From assembly GCF_009861525.1 (NCBI RefSeq), contig NZ_WVHL01000003.1, positions 310,001 through 374,000 of the forward strand: a stretch of 64,000 bases of DNA, given 5' to 3'. Shown here piece after piece: positions 51,179 through 60,348 of the stretch (its first letter is position 1; the number at the start of each line of letters is the position of its first letter). Both the position numbers and the translations under genes were made by a program. The DNA is from Pseudomonas sp. LD120 (GTDB lineage: Bacteria > Pseudomonadota > Gammaproteobacteria > Pseudomonadales > Pseudomonadaceae). Below the pieces are notes generated by a model. That model was not told the DNA's origin. It worked only from the letters and a program-made list of their open reading frames with translations, and searched no databases.

Positions 51179-51646
51179 ATGACTGACTTGAACAAAGAAG
51201 CGATTTCGGTACTCAACAGCCTGATCGAGACCAGCAAGGATGGTCAGGAGGGTTTCAAAACCTGCGCCGAAGACATTAAGCACCCAGAACTCAAGGCGTT
51301 GTTCATCAAGCGCTCCACCGATTGCGCCACAGCGGCGGCCGAACTGCAGTCGGTGGTGCGTTCCATGGGCGGCGATCCGCATACTTCCACCAGTGTCAGC
51401 GGCGATCTGCATCGCCGTTGGGTCGACCTCAAATCGTTGGTCACCGGCAAGGATGAGGAGGCGGTGCTCAACGAGGCGGAGCGCGGTGAAGACCATGCGC
51501 TGAAGTCCTACAAGGACGCGTTGGAGAAGATCAACAAGCACAACCTGGCCGGCATCCGCGACGTGGTTGAGCGTCAGTACCATGGCGCGCTACGCAATCA
51601 CGATCAGGTGAAAGCGTTGCGCAACCAGGCTCGTGCCCGTTCGTAA
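51179..51646 (+). CDS. PA2169/DUF2383-type four-helix-bundle protein
   Basis: A 155-residue, almost entirely helical protein, starting M-T-D-L-N-K-E-A-I-S-V-L-N-S-L, with ferritin-like spacing of Glu/His residues (E-R-G-E-D-H-A-L near residue 100). DUF2383 members are stress- or metal-associated but uncharacterised. The upstream 51000-51170 region is very AT-rich, possibly a stress promoter, and the gene has its own terminator, so it is monocistronic. AAGGAA precedes ATG 51179. Confidence 0.85.
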   Translation: MTDLNKEAISVLNSLIETSKDGQEGFKTCAEDIKHPELKALFIKRSTDCATAAAELQSVVRSMGGDPHTSTSVSGDLHRRWVDLKSLVTGKDEEAVLNEAERGEDHALKSYKDALEKINKHNLAGIRDVVERQYHGALRNHDQVKALRNQARARS

Positions 51647-51662
51647 TCGTTAGACGCTGTAA

Positions 51663-51690
51663 AAAACGCCAGCCAGCCTGGCGTTTTTTT
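51663..51690 (+). terminator. Terminator of the DUF2383 gene
   Basis: AAAACGCCAG (51663-51672) / CTGGCGTTTT (51678-51687), then further T residues. Confidence 0.9.
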
Positions 51691-51722
51691 ATGCGTGCGA
51701 TTTAGTACTGGACGGAATTTAG

Positions 51723-51734
51723 TTAGCTAGCTAA
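51723..51734. promoter_or_regulatory. 12-bp palindrome in the efflux operon promoter region
   Basis: TTAGCTAGCTAA is a perfect palindrome 69 bases before the FUSC gene. It is an operator candidate for an unknown regulator (for example MarR or LysR type). Confidence 0.4.
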
Positions 51735-51802
51735 TAATTGCGTCGCGCCCGCCCTGGGCGATTCCGACTATCGTTCATCTGTGTTTCCAAGAGTCCTTGT
51801 TC

Positions 51803-53791
51803 GTGCCCATTACATTGCAGGCCCTGCTTGCTCCCAACCTGGCCGCGTTGCAGTTCGCCATCAAGACCCTGCTGGGTGGCGGCGTCGCCTTGTGGCTGGC
51901 GTTTCGCTGGGGATTGGAGCAGCCGTCCTGGGCCCTGATGACGGCGTTCATCGTCGCTCAACCGCTGTCCGGCATGGTCCTGCAAAAAGGCCTGGCCCGG
52001 CTGCTGGGAACGTTGATCGGCACCTTGGTCTCGGTGCTGTTCATGGGGCTGTTCGCTCAGACCCCCTGGTTATTCCTGCTGGCCCTGGCGTTGTGGCTAG
52101 GTGTGTGTACAGCCAGTTCGACGCTGTTGCGCAGCGCCTGGTCCTACTCGTTCGTGCTTGCCGGTTACACCGTGGCAATCATTGCCTTGCCCGCCATCAG
52201 TCATCCGTTGGGGATATTCGATCAAGCCGTGGCCCGATGCACGGAAATTTCCCTGGGCATTATCTGCGCCACCGTCAGCAGCGCCTTGATCTGGCCGATG
52301 CGGGTGGAGCGCCAGTTGGCTGATCAGGCGCGCTCAGCCTGGCACAGCGGGATGCAGGCGGCGCAGGCCAACGTGTTGGGGAGCGTCCTGGCACGGCAGG
52401 GCCTGCTGGAGATACTCGGGCGCATCGTCGCAGTGGACTCTCAGCGCGAACATGCCTGGTTTGAAGGTCCGCTAGGGCGTCAGCGGGCCCGGGCGATCAG
52501 TGGTCTGAGTCAGAAGTTGCTGATGCTGTTGCGCACCTCCCGTTCAGTAGGGCGCCAATGGCAGCAACTGGATGCCGACGAAGCCCGGCAATTACAGCCT
52601 TGGATGGATCACGTCCAGCAAGCCCTGGCCGCGGCGGACAAAACCAGCCTGCAGGCTCTGCGTCCACGCTTGTTGGAGGCGTCTCATGCGCAGCGGATCA
52701 GTCCTGCGCAGAGTTTCTGCCTGGCGCGCTTTGCGTTGTTGCTCGACACCGCCCTGGCGGCCGCCCATGCCCTGGATGCGGTGCAGGAGGGGCGGGCCTG
52801 GGCAGAACAGCCGGCGACCCTGACGCCGCACCGTGACCTGTCACTGGCCCTGGTGTTTGGCGCGCGCAGTGCGTTGGCGTTCCTTACGGTGGCCGGTTTC
52901 TGGATGGCCACCGCCTGGCCGGCGGCCTCCGGGGCGATGCTGCTGACGTGCGTGGTTTGTAGCTTGTTTGCCAGTCGCGAGAACGGCGCGCAGATCGGCA
53001 TGAGTTTTATGCGCGGGATCTTCCTGGCGATCCCGGTGGCATTCGTGGTCGGGCAGATTGTGCTGCCCCAGTGGAGCGGTTTCCCGATGTTGGCGATGGC
53101 CATGGGCGTACCTCTATTCTTCGGAGCTCTGGGCATGGCCAAGCCGCAGATCGGCGCCACCGCCACCTCGTTTTGCCTGCATTTCGTCGTGCTGATTTCT
53201 CCGATGAACCAGATGCATTTCGATGTCGCCAGCTTCTTCAATAACGCCCAGGCCATGGTGCTGGGCGTGGGCGCTGCGGTGCTGGCTTTCCGGTTGCTGA
53301 TTCTGCGTAACCCGGCCTGGCACGGTCGGCGGCTGCTGGCGGCGACTTTGAGTGATCTGGTACGTCTGACCCGGCGAAATCTGCGGGGCGCGGAAAGCTG
53401 GTTTGGCGGACGCATGGCTGATCGGCTGCTGCAACTGGCCCGGCATTATCCGGAGTTGCCTGAGCCGGCCCGCAGCCGTTGGGACGATGGCTTGCTGGGC
53501 CTGGATATCGGCGATGAACTGATGCACTTGCGCCTGAGCCTGGCGGTGGCCCAGGCCCCTGTCAGCTCAGCGCAGCGGACCTATTTCGAGCAGTTGCAAC
53601 ACACTTTGGAGCAAGGCCCGGCGGGCTGTCGCGCCGATGCCCTGGAGCTGCCCAGCGCGACATTGCTCCAGGCCTTGGAGCAACAGCCGCCAAGTGACGC
53701 GCTGAAGCTGGCGCAAGGCGCGGTGTTGCAACTGCAAAACAGCTGGCGCAGTTGGTGCCGGCAGCAGGAGGAAAACCATGGGGCTGCGTGA
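51803..53791 (+). CDS. FUSC-family efflux transporter (AaeB-like)
   Basis: A 662-residue inner-membrane protein with two blocks of membrane helices (about residues 10-165 and 345-500), each followed by a cytoplasmic helical region. This is the fusaric-acid-resistance/AaeB architecture. AaeB pumps aromatic carboxylic acids with the adaptor AaeA. GTG 51803 is preferred (AAGAG 9 bases upstream); TTG 51797 is the alternative. First of three overlapping genes with DUF1656 and HlyD proteins, a typical tripartite efflux operon. Confidence 0.85.
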   Translation: MPITLQALLAPNLAALQFAIKTLLGGGVALWLAFRWGLEQPSWALMTAFIVAQPLSGMVLQKGLARLLGTLIGTLVSVLFMGLFAQTPWLFLLALALWLGVCTASSTLLRSAWSYSFVLAGYTVAIIALPAISHPLGIFDQAVARCTEISLGIICATVSSALIWPMRVERQLADQARSAWHSGMQAAQANVLGSVLARQGLLEILGRIVAVDSQREHAWFEGPLGRQRARAISGLSQKLLMLLRTSRSVGRQWQQLDADEARQLQPWMDHVQQALAAADKTSLQALRPRLLEASHAQRISPAQSFCLARFALLLDTALAAAHALDAVQEGRAWAEQPATLTPHRDLSLALVFGARSALAFLTVAGFWMATAWPAASGAMLLTCVVCSLFASRENGAQIGMSFMRGIFLAIPVAFVVGQIVLPQWSGFPMLAMAMGVPLFFGALGMAKPQIGATATSFCLHFVVLISPMNQMHFDVASFFNNAQAMVLGVGAAVLAFRLLILRNPAWHGRRLLAATLSDLVRLTRRNLRGAESWFGGRMADRLLQLARHYPELPEPARSRWDDGLLGLDIGDELMHLRLSLAVAQAPVSSAQRTYFEQLQHTLEQGPAGCRADALELPSATLLQALEQQPPSDALKLAQGAVLQLQNSWRSWCRQQEENHGAA

Positions 53792-53984
53792 GTGGTCATT
53801 GGGCGGGGTGCTGCTCAGCCCGTTTCTGATTTATGTGCTGCTGGCGCTGGTCCTCACCGGCGTTTTGCGGGGGCTGGTGCGGATCAGTGGGCTGGGACGC
53901 TGGATCTGGCACGAAGCGCTGTTCGATTGTGCCCTGTACGTCTGTGTGTTGACGGTGATCACGGTGGTCCTGGGACCTTTATAA
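53778..53984 (+). CDS. DUF1656 (AaeX-like) small membrane protein
   Basis: A 68-residue protein with two membrane helices (about residues 10-32 and 46-66), matching the DUF1656/AaeX partner in FUSC efflux operons. It overlaps the FUSC gene by 14 bases and lies 10 bases before the adaptor gene. Confidence 0.88.
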   Translation: MGLREWSLGGVLLSPFLIYVLLALVLTGVLRGLVRISGLGRWIWHEALFDCALYVCVLTVITVVLGPL

Positions 53985-53994
53985 GGAGTTGATT

Positions 53995-54861
53995 ATGCGT
54001 ACACCTGTACGTGTCGCGTTTACCTTGTGCCTGGTGGCGGTGGCGATCTTTGCCGGTTATCACCTGTGGCAGTACTACATGCTCACGCCCTGGACCCGCG
54101 ATGCGCGGATTCGCGCCGACGTGGTGATCGTCGCCCCGGATGTATCTGGCTGGGTGCGTGAGCTCAAGGTGACGGACAACCAGCAGGTCAAGGCCGGGGA
54201 TCTGTTATTGAGCCTTGATCGAGAGCGTTTCGAGGCCGCCCTGGAAAAAGCCCGGGCGGTGGTACAGACCCGCCAGCAGCAACTGAACTTGCGCGAGCAT
54301 GAGGCCAGTCGCCGTGCCAGCCTCGGTCCCCAGGCCATCAGCGCTGAGTTGCGCGAGAACGCTCAGATCAACGCCGGCATCGCCCGTGGCGAGCTGCGCC
54401 AGGCCCAGGCCGAAGCCAAGGTGGCCGAACTGAATCTGGCCCGCAGCCAGGTGCATGCGCCTCGTAGCGGGCATATCACCAACTTGCGTCTGGCCGAGGG
54501 TAATTACGTCAATGCTGGGCAGCCGGTGATGGCGCTGATCGATGACTCGACCTTCTACGTTCAGGCGTATTTCGAAGAAACCAAGCTGCCGCGCATCCAG
54601 GTCGGCGACCCGGTGAAGGTCTGGCTGATGAGTGCCGGTGAGGCCCTGCAGGGGCATGTCGAAAGCATCAGTCGGGGCATCACTGACCGCAACGCCACCC
54701 CCGACGGGCAACTGCTGGCTGAGGTCGAACCGACCTTCAACTGGGTGCGCCTGGCGCAGCGGATTCCGGTTCGGATCAAGCTGGACAAGGTACCGCAAGG
54801 TATCGGCCTGAGCGCTGGCATGACCGCCAGCGTGCAGGTCGAGGAGGGGGGCAAGCTGTAG
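53995..54861 (+). CDS. HlyD-family membrane-fusion adaptor (AaeA-like)
   Basis: The 288-residue periplasmic adaptor is anchored by an N-terminal helix (residues 5-24). It has a lipoyl/barrel-sandwich domain split by a helical hairpin (V-V-A-P-D-V-S-G near 46 and H-A-P-R-S-G-H-I near 156), then a beta-barrel domain. ATG 53995 has AAGGAG upstream. It completes the FUSC-DUF1656-HlyD efflux set. No outer-membrane channel gene is adjacent, so a TolC-like protein would be recruited from elsewhere. Confidence 0.88.
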   Translation: MRTPVRVAFTLCLVAVAIFAGYHLWQYYMLTPWTRDARIRADVVIVAPDVSGWVRELKVTDNQQVKAGDLLLSLDRERFEAALEKARAVVQTRQQQLNLREHEASRRASLGPQAISAELRENAQINAGIARGELRQAQAEAKVAELNLARSQVHAPRSGHITNLRLAEGNYVNAGQPVMALIDDSTFYVQAYFEETKLPRIQVGDPVKVWLMSAGEALQGHVESISRGITDRNATPDGQLLAEVEPTFNWVRLAQRIPVRIKLDKVPQGIGLSAGMTASVQVEEGGKL

Positions 54862-54885
54862 GCGCCGACACGCTGGCTATGGGGC

Positions 54886-55356
54886 TCAGCCGATGGTGAT
54901 GGCTGGCAGGGTTGGCAGGGTCACGGTCTGTTGTTTGCGTGGGGCGAGAATCTCGGCCTCGCCGTCCACTACCAGTTCATCGCGCTGGTTGAACACACGG
55001 GTGGCGATGCGCACGCGGAATTTCGGCAGTTTTTCGAGGATTTCCAGGCGCACGGTCAGGGTGTCGCCAATCTTTACCGGTTTCTGGAAACTCATCTGCT
55101 GGCCGATGTAGATGGTGCCCGGTCCAGGCAACTCGCAGGCGACAGCGGCGCTGATCAGTGCGCCACTGAACATGCCATGGGCGATGCGTTCCTTGAACAT
55201 GGTGGCGGCAGCGAACTCGGGGTCCAGGTGTACCGGGTTGTGGTCGCCGGACATGGCCGCAAACAGTTGAATGTCACGCTCCCCGACGGTCTTGCTGTAC
55301 TGGGCGGTCTGACCGACCTCCAGGGCTTCGTAAGGGGTGTTGGTAACCTGGGTCAT
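54886..55356 (-). CDS. phaJ1: (R)-specific enoyl-CoA hydratase (MaoC family)
   Basis: The 156-residue hot-dog-fold hydratase has the catalytic motif with Asp and His in M-S-G-D-H-N-P-V-H near residues 35-43 and G-M-F-S-G-A-L near 61. PhaJ enzymes turn trans-2-enoyl-CoA from beta-oxidation into R-3-hydroxyacyl-CoA for polyhydroxyalkanoate synthesis. As I recall, P. aeruginosa phaJ1 has the same neighbours (hydrolase, fadD2, fadD1), which supports the symbol. MaoC homologues are hard to separate by sequence alone. Confidence 0.8.
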   Translation of the reverse strand: MTQVTNTPYEALEVGQTAQYSKTVGERDIQLFAAMSGDHNPVHLDPEFAAATMFKERIAHGMFSGALISAAVACELPGPGTIYIGQQMSFQKPVKIGDTLTVRLEILEKLPKFRVRIATRVFNQRDELVVDGEAEILAPRKQQTVTLPTLPAITIG

Positions 55357-55393
55357 CTTGCTGAAATCCTCTGACAGATAAATGAACGCACTG

Positions 55394-55437
55394 GCAGCAC
55401 CGGCGCCTACTCCGATCGGAGTGGGCGCCGGTGCTGC
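55394..55437. other. Long perfect hairpin at the 3' end of the hydrolase gene
   Basis: GCAGCACCGGCGCC (55394-55407) pairs with GGCGCCGGTGCTGC (55424-55437), and the inner ACTCCGATCGGAGT is itself palindromic. It spans the stop codon region of the alpha/beta hydrolase gene. No T-run follows on either strand. Confidence 0.8.
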
Positions 55438-56351
55438 AGCGCCTGGGCCAGCCAGGCCAGTACGTCGTGGGTCACTTGGTCACGGTTGCTTTCGTTGAAC
55501 AGCTCATGGCGCGCCTGCGGGTAGATATTGAGTTGCAGGCGCTGGCTGCCAGCCTCGCGCAACGCATTGGCCAGATCCTTGAGACGCTTGCCAGCGCTCA
55601 CCGGATCACATTCCCCGCCCATGACCAGCAGCGGCAGGCCCGGATCGATTTGTGCCAGGTTGGCGATCTTGCTGATCTGCTGCAGTCCGCCCAGCAGGTC
55701 GATCCATAGTTGGTTCGTGCAACGGAAGCCACACAGAGGATCGTTTACGTACTTGTCGACTTCCGCCGGATCACGGCTGAGCCAGTCAAAGGCGGTGCGG
55801 TTGGGCTTGAAGGCTTTGTTGAAGGAGCCAAAGGACAGCCAGTTGATCAGCGCGCTGCGGCCCTGAGCGCCCTGGCGCCAGCGTTCGAGGCGGGCAATCA
55901 GGCTAGCGACACGATACAGGGCCAGGGGCTGGAAGTTCGAACCGCTGAGAATCGCTGCCTGGAGGCTGGCGCTGTGGTGCAGCATGTACCCCTGGGCGAT
56001 GTAGCTGCCCATGCTGTGACCCAGCAGCACGATGGGTGTGCCAGGGTGTTGCTGGCCGATGTGCTGATTGAGACTAGCCAGGTCGCAGATCACCTTGTTC
56101 CAGCCGCCCTGGTCCGCGTAATGGCCGAGCACCCCGGTTTCTGCGGTTTTACCGTGGCCGCGCTGATCCGGTGCATAGAGGCCATAACCCTCGGCGCACA
56201 AGGCCGCGGCCAGACGAACATAGCGGCCGCTGTGCTCGGCCATGCCGTGGGACAGCAGGACAACCGCCTTGAGTGGACTCTCGGGCAGCCACTGGTTGAC
56301 GAAGAGGCGCTGGTGGTCGCTGGTAGTCAGCCAGAACATGTCATGGATCAT
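55407..56351 (-). CDS. Alpha/beta hydrolase, monoacylglycerol lipase/lysophospholipase type
   Basis: A 314-residue serine hydrolase with oxyanion region L-S-H-G-M-A-E-H-S-G-R-Y near residue 33, nucleophile elbow G-H-S-M-G-S near 110, acidic residue in G-E-C-D-P-V near 243 and the catalytic His in Y-P-Q-A-R-H-E near 284. Its place between phaJ1 and two acyl-CoA synthetase genes suggests it frees fatty acids that FadD then activates. No signal peptide. Confidence 0.85.
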   Translation of the reverse strand: MIHDMFWLTTSDHQRLFVNQWLPESPLKAVVLLSHGMAEHSGRYVRLAAALCAEGYGLYAPDQRGHGKTAETGVLGHYADQGGWNKVICDLASLNQHIGQQHPGTPIVLLGHSMGSYIAQGYMLHHSASLQAAILSGSNFQPLALYRVASLIARLERWRQGAQGRSALINWLSFGSFNKAFKPNRTAFDWLSRDPAEVDKYVNDPLCGFRCTNQLWIDLLGGLQQISKIANLAQIDPGLPLLVMGGECDPVSAGKRLKDLANALREAGSQRLQLNIYPQARHELFNESNRDQVTHDVLAWLAQALQHRRPLRSE

Positions 56352-56566
56352 GGCGATTCCTTTGCTCGTATACGCTGCACTTTATAGCCCATTGGCGCCT
56401 ACGCGTCTGACTCGTACGTCTGTTGGACACAAGATTCACACAGTCAATGACACGCTCGTGCATATTTGCCTGCATCGCCATAGCTGCTAACGTCCGGTGA
56501 TTCCCCGCCGCTGGCAGCGTTACAGTGGCGGCCCGGTCCGCTCAGGTAAATAGGAGGACAAGAATA

Positions 56567-58255
56567 ATGCAGCCTGATTTCTGGAATGATAAACGCCCCG
56601 CCGGCGTTCCCAACGAGATCGATTTGGGGGCTTTCAAGTCGGTGGTCGAGGTGTTTGAGCGTTCCTGCAAGAAGTTCGCTGACCGCCCGGCCTTCAGCAA
56701 TATGGGCTTGACCCTCACGTATGCTGAACTGGAGCGCTACAGCGCTGCGTTCGCCGGTTATCTGCAATGCCACACCGATCTGGTGCCGGGGGATCGGATC
56801 GCGGTGCAGATGCCTAATGTCCTGCAATACCCGATCGCGGTATTCGGCGCGCTGCGGGCCGGCCTGGTGGTGGTCAACACCAACCCGCTGTACACCGCGC
56901 GGGAGATGCGTCATCAGTTCAAGGATTCCGGCGCCCGGGCCCTGGTCTACCTGAACATCTTCGGGCAGAAGGTCCAGGAGGTGCTGGGCGATACCGATAT
57001 CCAGTTCCTGATCGAAGCCAAAATGGGTGACATGCTGTCCAGTGCCAAGGGGTGGTTGGTCAATACCGTGGTGGACAAGGTCAAGAAGATGGTGCCGGCC
57101 TATCAATTGCCGCAGGCCATTGCCTTCAAGAGCGCCTTGCGCCTGGGGCGTGGCCAAGTGATCAAGCCGCTGCAGGTGGGGCTCGATGATATCGCCGTGC
57201 TGCAATACACCGGCGGCACCACCGGGCTGCCCAAGGGGGCGATGCTGACCCACGGCAACCTGGTGGCCAATATGCAGCAGGCGCGGGCCTGCCTCGGCCA
57301 GCATGGACCCGATGGCCACACGCAATGGCGTGAAGGCCAGGAGGTGATGATCGCGCCACTGCCGCTCTACCACGTCTACGCGTTCACCGCGAACTGCATG
57401 TGCATGATGGTGACCGGCAACCACAACGTGCTCATCACCAACCCGCGAGACATCGGCGGCTTCATCAAGGAGCTGAGGAAGTGGCGATTTTCTGCGCTGC
57501 TGGGGCTCAACACCCTGTTTGTGGCACTGATGGATCACCCAGAATTCAAGAACCTGGACTTCTCCAGTCTGAAGCTGACCAACTCCGGGGGCACGGCCCT
57601 GGTGAAGGCCACAGCGGAGCGCTGGCAAAAGATTACCGGGTGCCGGATCACCGAAGGTTATGGCCTCACCGAAACCTCGCCGGTGGCTTGTACCAACCCT
57701 TATGGCGACCGCTCGCGGTTGGGCACGGTCGGTCTGCCGGTGCCGGGCACCACCTTGAAGGTCATCGATGACCAGGGGGCCGAGCTGCCGCTGGGCGAGC
57801 GCGGTGAGTTGTGCATCAAAGGCCCGCAGGTCATGAAGGGCTACTGGAACAAGGCCGAAGCCACGTCGGAGGTGCTGGATGACGAGGGCTGGTTCAAGTC
57901 CGGTGATATCGCGGTGATCGATCCTGACGGTTTCGTGCACATCGTCGATCGCAAGAAGGACATGATCATCGTCTCGGGTTTCAACGTGTACCCCAACGAG
58001 ATCGAAGATGTGGTGATGGCTCACCCGAAGGTCGCCAATTGTGCGGTGATCGGCGTGCCGGACGAGCGTTCCGGCGAGGCGGTGAAGCTGTTTGTGGTGC
58101 CCCGTGAAGCGGGGGTCAGCCTGGAAGAGCTCAAGGCCTACTGCAAGGAGAATTTCACCGCCTACAAGGTGCCCAAGCACATTGTCCTGCGTGAGTCGCT
58201 GCCGATGACGCCCGTGGGCAAGATCCTGCGCCGTGAGTTGCGTGACATCGCCTGA
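56567..58255 (+). CDS. fadD2: Long-chain fatty acid-CoA ligase FadD2
   Basis: The 562-residue adenylate-forming enzyme has the P-loop Y-T-G-G-T-T-G-L-P-K-G-A near residues 211-222, G-Y-G-L-T-E-T-S near 366, the hinge region with D-R-K-K-D-M-I near 460, and the C-terminal lysine in G-K-I-L-R-R near 553. It converts fatty acids to acyl-CoA for beta-oxidation. ATG 56567 has AGGAGG upstream. It is the first of two tandem FadD genes. Confidence 0.93.
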   Translation: MQPDFWNDKRPAGVPNEIDLGAFKSVVEVFERSCKKFADRPAFSNMGLTLTYAELERYSAAFAGYLQCHTDLVPGDRIAVQMPNVLQYPIAVFGALRAGLVVVNTNPLYTAREMRHQFKDSGARALVYLNIFGQKVQEVLGDTDIQFLIEAKMGDMLSSAKGWLVNTVVDKVKKMVPAYQLPQAIAFKSALRLGRGQVIKPLQVGLDDIAVLQYTGGTTGLPKGAMLTHGNLVANMQQARACLGQHGPDGHTQWREGQEVMIAPLPLYHVYAFTANCMCMMVTGNHNVLITNPRDIGGFIKELRKWRFSALLGLNTLFVALMDHPEFKNLDFSSLKLTNSGGTALVKATAERWQKITGCRITEGYGLTETSPVACTNPYGDRSRLGTVGLPVPGTTLKVIDDQGAELPLGERGELCIKGPQVMKGYWNKAEATSEVLDDEGWFKSGDIAVIDPDGFVHIVDRKKDMIIVSGFNVYPNEIEDVVMAHPKVANCAVIGVPDERSGEAVKLFVVPREAGVSLEELKAYCKENFTAYKVPKHIVLRESLPMTPVGKILRRELRDIA

Positions 58256-58594
58256 TCCTTGAGTTCCTCCCTCGGGGGGCCAGTCGGTTGACGCAACGGG
58301 CTGGCCCCCGAGTCATTTCAGGGGCGCAAAGCCCGAGCTAGAGCGGAATTCAAAGGGATAGAATTTTTACTCTAAAAATGACCATTAAATGGTCTTGAGT
58401 CATTAATGTGACTATTCAGGCCTTTTTGGCTCTAGGCGGCCTTTTTCAAAGCTGCTACTCTCGGCGCGCTTTGTGACTTCTCGGCCTAAGTAAACAGCCA
58501 GACTCACCAACAATAGACACCAATAAAAAACACAGACAAATAATAATCGCATCGACTGCGGTGATGAATTCGCGTTGCTGAGGAGTGGGCTTCC
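58256..58594. other. Gap between the two fadD genes, with hairpin and palindrome
   Basis: This 339-base stretch has a GC-rich hairpin just after fadD2 (58271-58283 / 58301-58312, one bulge, no T-run). Further on is the palindrome GACCAT-TAA-ATGGTC (58380-58394) in AT-rich DNA, which may be an operator in the fadD1 promoter. No gene is seen. Confidence 0.5.
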
Positions 58595-60286
58595 ATGATC
58601 GAAGACTTTTGGAAGGATAAGTACCCAGCTGGGATTGCTGCCGATATCAATCCAGACGAGTATCCGAATATTCAGGCGGTATTGAAACAATCCTGCCAAC
58701 GTTTCGCTGACAAACCGGCCTTTAGCAACCTTGGCAAGACAATCACCTATGGTGAGTTGTATGAATTGTCCGGGGCCTTCGCCGCGTACCTGCAGCAGCA
58801 TACCGATTTGCGGCCCGGCGATCGAATCGCTCTGCAACTGCCCAACCTGCTGCAATACCCGATCGCGGTATTCGGTGCGATTCGCGCCGGTCTGATCGTG
58901 GTCAACACCAACCCGCTGTACACCGCGCGGGAAATGGAACACCAATTCAATGACTCCGGAGCCAAGGCCCTGGTCTGCCTGGCCAACATGGCCCATCTGG
59001 CAGAAAGCGTGGTGCCCAAGACTGGGGTCAAGCATGTAATCGTCACGGAAGTGGCGGATCTGCTGCCGCCACTCAAGCGCCTGCTGATCAATAGCGTAGT
59101 CAAGTACGTGAAGAAGATGGTGCCGGCCTACCACTTGCCTCAGGCGGTCAAGTTCAATGACGCCTTGAGCAAGGGCCACGGCCAGCCGGTGCAGGAAGCC
59201 AATCCCGCCAGCGGCGATGTGGCCGTCCTGCAATACACCGGTGGCACCACCGGCGTGGCCAAGGGCGCAATGTTGACCCACCGCAACCTGGTGGCCAACA
59301 TGCTGCAGTGCAAGGCGTTGATGGGCTCCAACCTCAGTGAAGGCTGCGAGATCCTCATCACGCCATTGCCGCTGTACCACATCTATGCGTTCACCTTCCA
59401 TTGCATGGCCATCATGCTGATGGGCAACCACAACATCCTGATCAGCAACCCCCGCGACTTGCCGGCGATGGTCAAGGAGCTGTCGAAGTGGAAGTTCAGC
59501 GGTTTTGTCGGTCTCAATACCCTGTTCGTGGCCCTGTGCAACAACGAAGCCTTCCGCAAGCTGGATTTCTCGGCGCTGAAAGTCACCCTTTCCGGGGGCA
59601 TGGCCTTGCAACTGGCAGCCGCCGAGCGTTGGAAGGACGTGACCAACTGCCCGATCTGCGAAGGTTATGGCATGACCGAAACCAGCCCGGTGGCCACGGT
59701 CAACCCGATCCAGAATATCCAGATTGGCACCATCGGCATTCCGGTGCCGTCGACCCAGTGCCGGGTGGTCAATGACGCGGGTGAAGAGCTGCCTCTGGGC
59801 GAAGTCGGCGAATTGTGCATCAAGGGGCCGCAAGTGATGAAGGGCTACTGGCAGCGTCAGGACGCCACCGATGAAGTACTCAGCAGTGAAGGCTGGCTGA
59901 AGACCGGTGACATCGCGCTGATTCAGCCAGACGGCTACATTCGCATCGTCGACCGCAAGAAAGACATGATCCTGGTTTCGGGGTTCAACGTGTATCCCAA
60001 CGAACTGGAAGATGTACTGGCCTCGTTGCCGGGTGTCCTGCAGTGCGCGGCCATTGGCGTTCCGGATGAAAAGTCCGGCGAAACCATCAAGATTTTCATC
60101 GTCGCCAAGCCAGGGGTGACCCTGACCAAAGAGCAGGTAATGGAGCACATGCGCGCCAACGTTACCGGCTACAAGGTGCCCAAGGCGGTGGAGTTCCGCG
60201 ATGTCCTGCCGACCACCAACGTTGGCAAGATTCTGCGCCGCGAGTTGCGTGATCAAGAGCTGAAGAAGCTTGGCGTGAAGAATTAA
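58595..60286 (+). CDS. fadD1: Long-chain fatty acid-CoA ligase FadD1
   Basis: The 563-residue paralogue of the preceding enzyme has P-loop Y-T-G-G-T-T-G-V-A-K-G-A near residue 214, G-Y-G-M-T-E-T-S near 366, D-R-K-K-D-M-I near 460 and G-K-I-L-R-R-E near 550. It probably differs from FadD2 in chain-length preference. It has its own upstream region and a strong terminator. Confidence 0.93.
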   Translation: MIEDFWKDKYPAGIAADINPDEYPNIQAVLKQSCQRFADKPAFSNLGKTITYGELYELSGAFAAYLQQHTDLRPGDRIALQLPNLLQYPIAVFGAIRAGLIVVNTNPLYTAREMEHQFNDSGAKALVCLANMAHLAESVVPKTGVKHVIVTEVADLLPPLKRLLINSVVKYVKKMVPAYHLPQAVKFNDALSKGHGQPVQEANPASGDVAVLQYTGGTTGVAKGAMLTHRNLVANMLQCKALMGSNLSEGCEILITPLPLYHIYAFTFHCMAIMLMGNHNILISNPRDLPAMVKELSKWKFSGFVGLNTLFVALCNNEAFRKLDFSALKVTLSGGMALQLAAAERWKDVTNCPICEGYGMTETSPVATVNPIQNIQIGTIGIPVPSTQCRVVNDAGEELPLGEVGELCIKGPQVMKGYWQRQDATDEVLSSEGWLKTGDIALIQPDGYIRIVDRKKDMILVSGFNVYPNELEDVLASLPGVLQCAAIGVPDEKSGETIKIFIVAKPGVTLTKEQVMEHMRANVTGYKVPKAVEFRDVLPTTNVGKILRRELRDQELKKLGVKN

Positions 60287-60300
60287 GCCTCAGTGCCGAT

Positions 60301-60335
60301 AAAAAACAGCCCCGCCAATGCGGGGCTATTTTTTA
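60301..60335 (+). terminator. fadD1 terminator, bidirectional
   Basis: AGCCCCGC (60308-60315), loop CAAT, GCGGGGCT (60320-60327), with AAAAAA before and ATTTTTTAT after. It can also serve the convergent hypothetical gene. Confidence 0.9.
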
Positions 60336-60348
60336 TCGGGGGGCAAGC

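Noticed and set aside
58412..60256. A 614-codon open frame opposite fadD1 (and similar long ones opposite fadD2, zwf, edd and oprB)
   Set aside because: All mirror the codon pattern of well-supported genes and contain no recognisable family motif.
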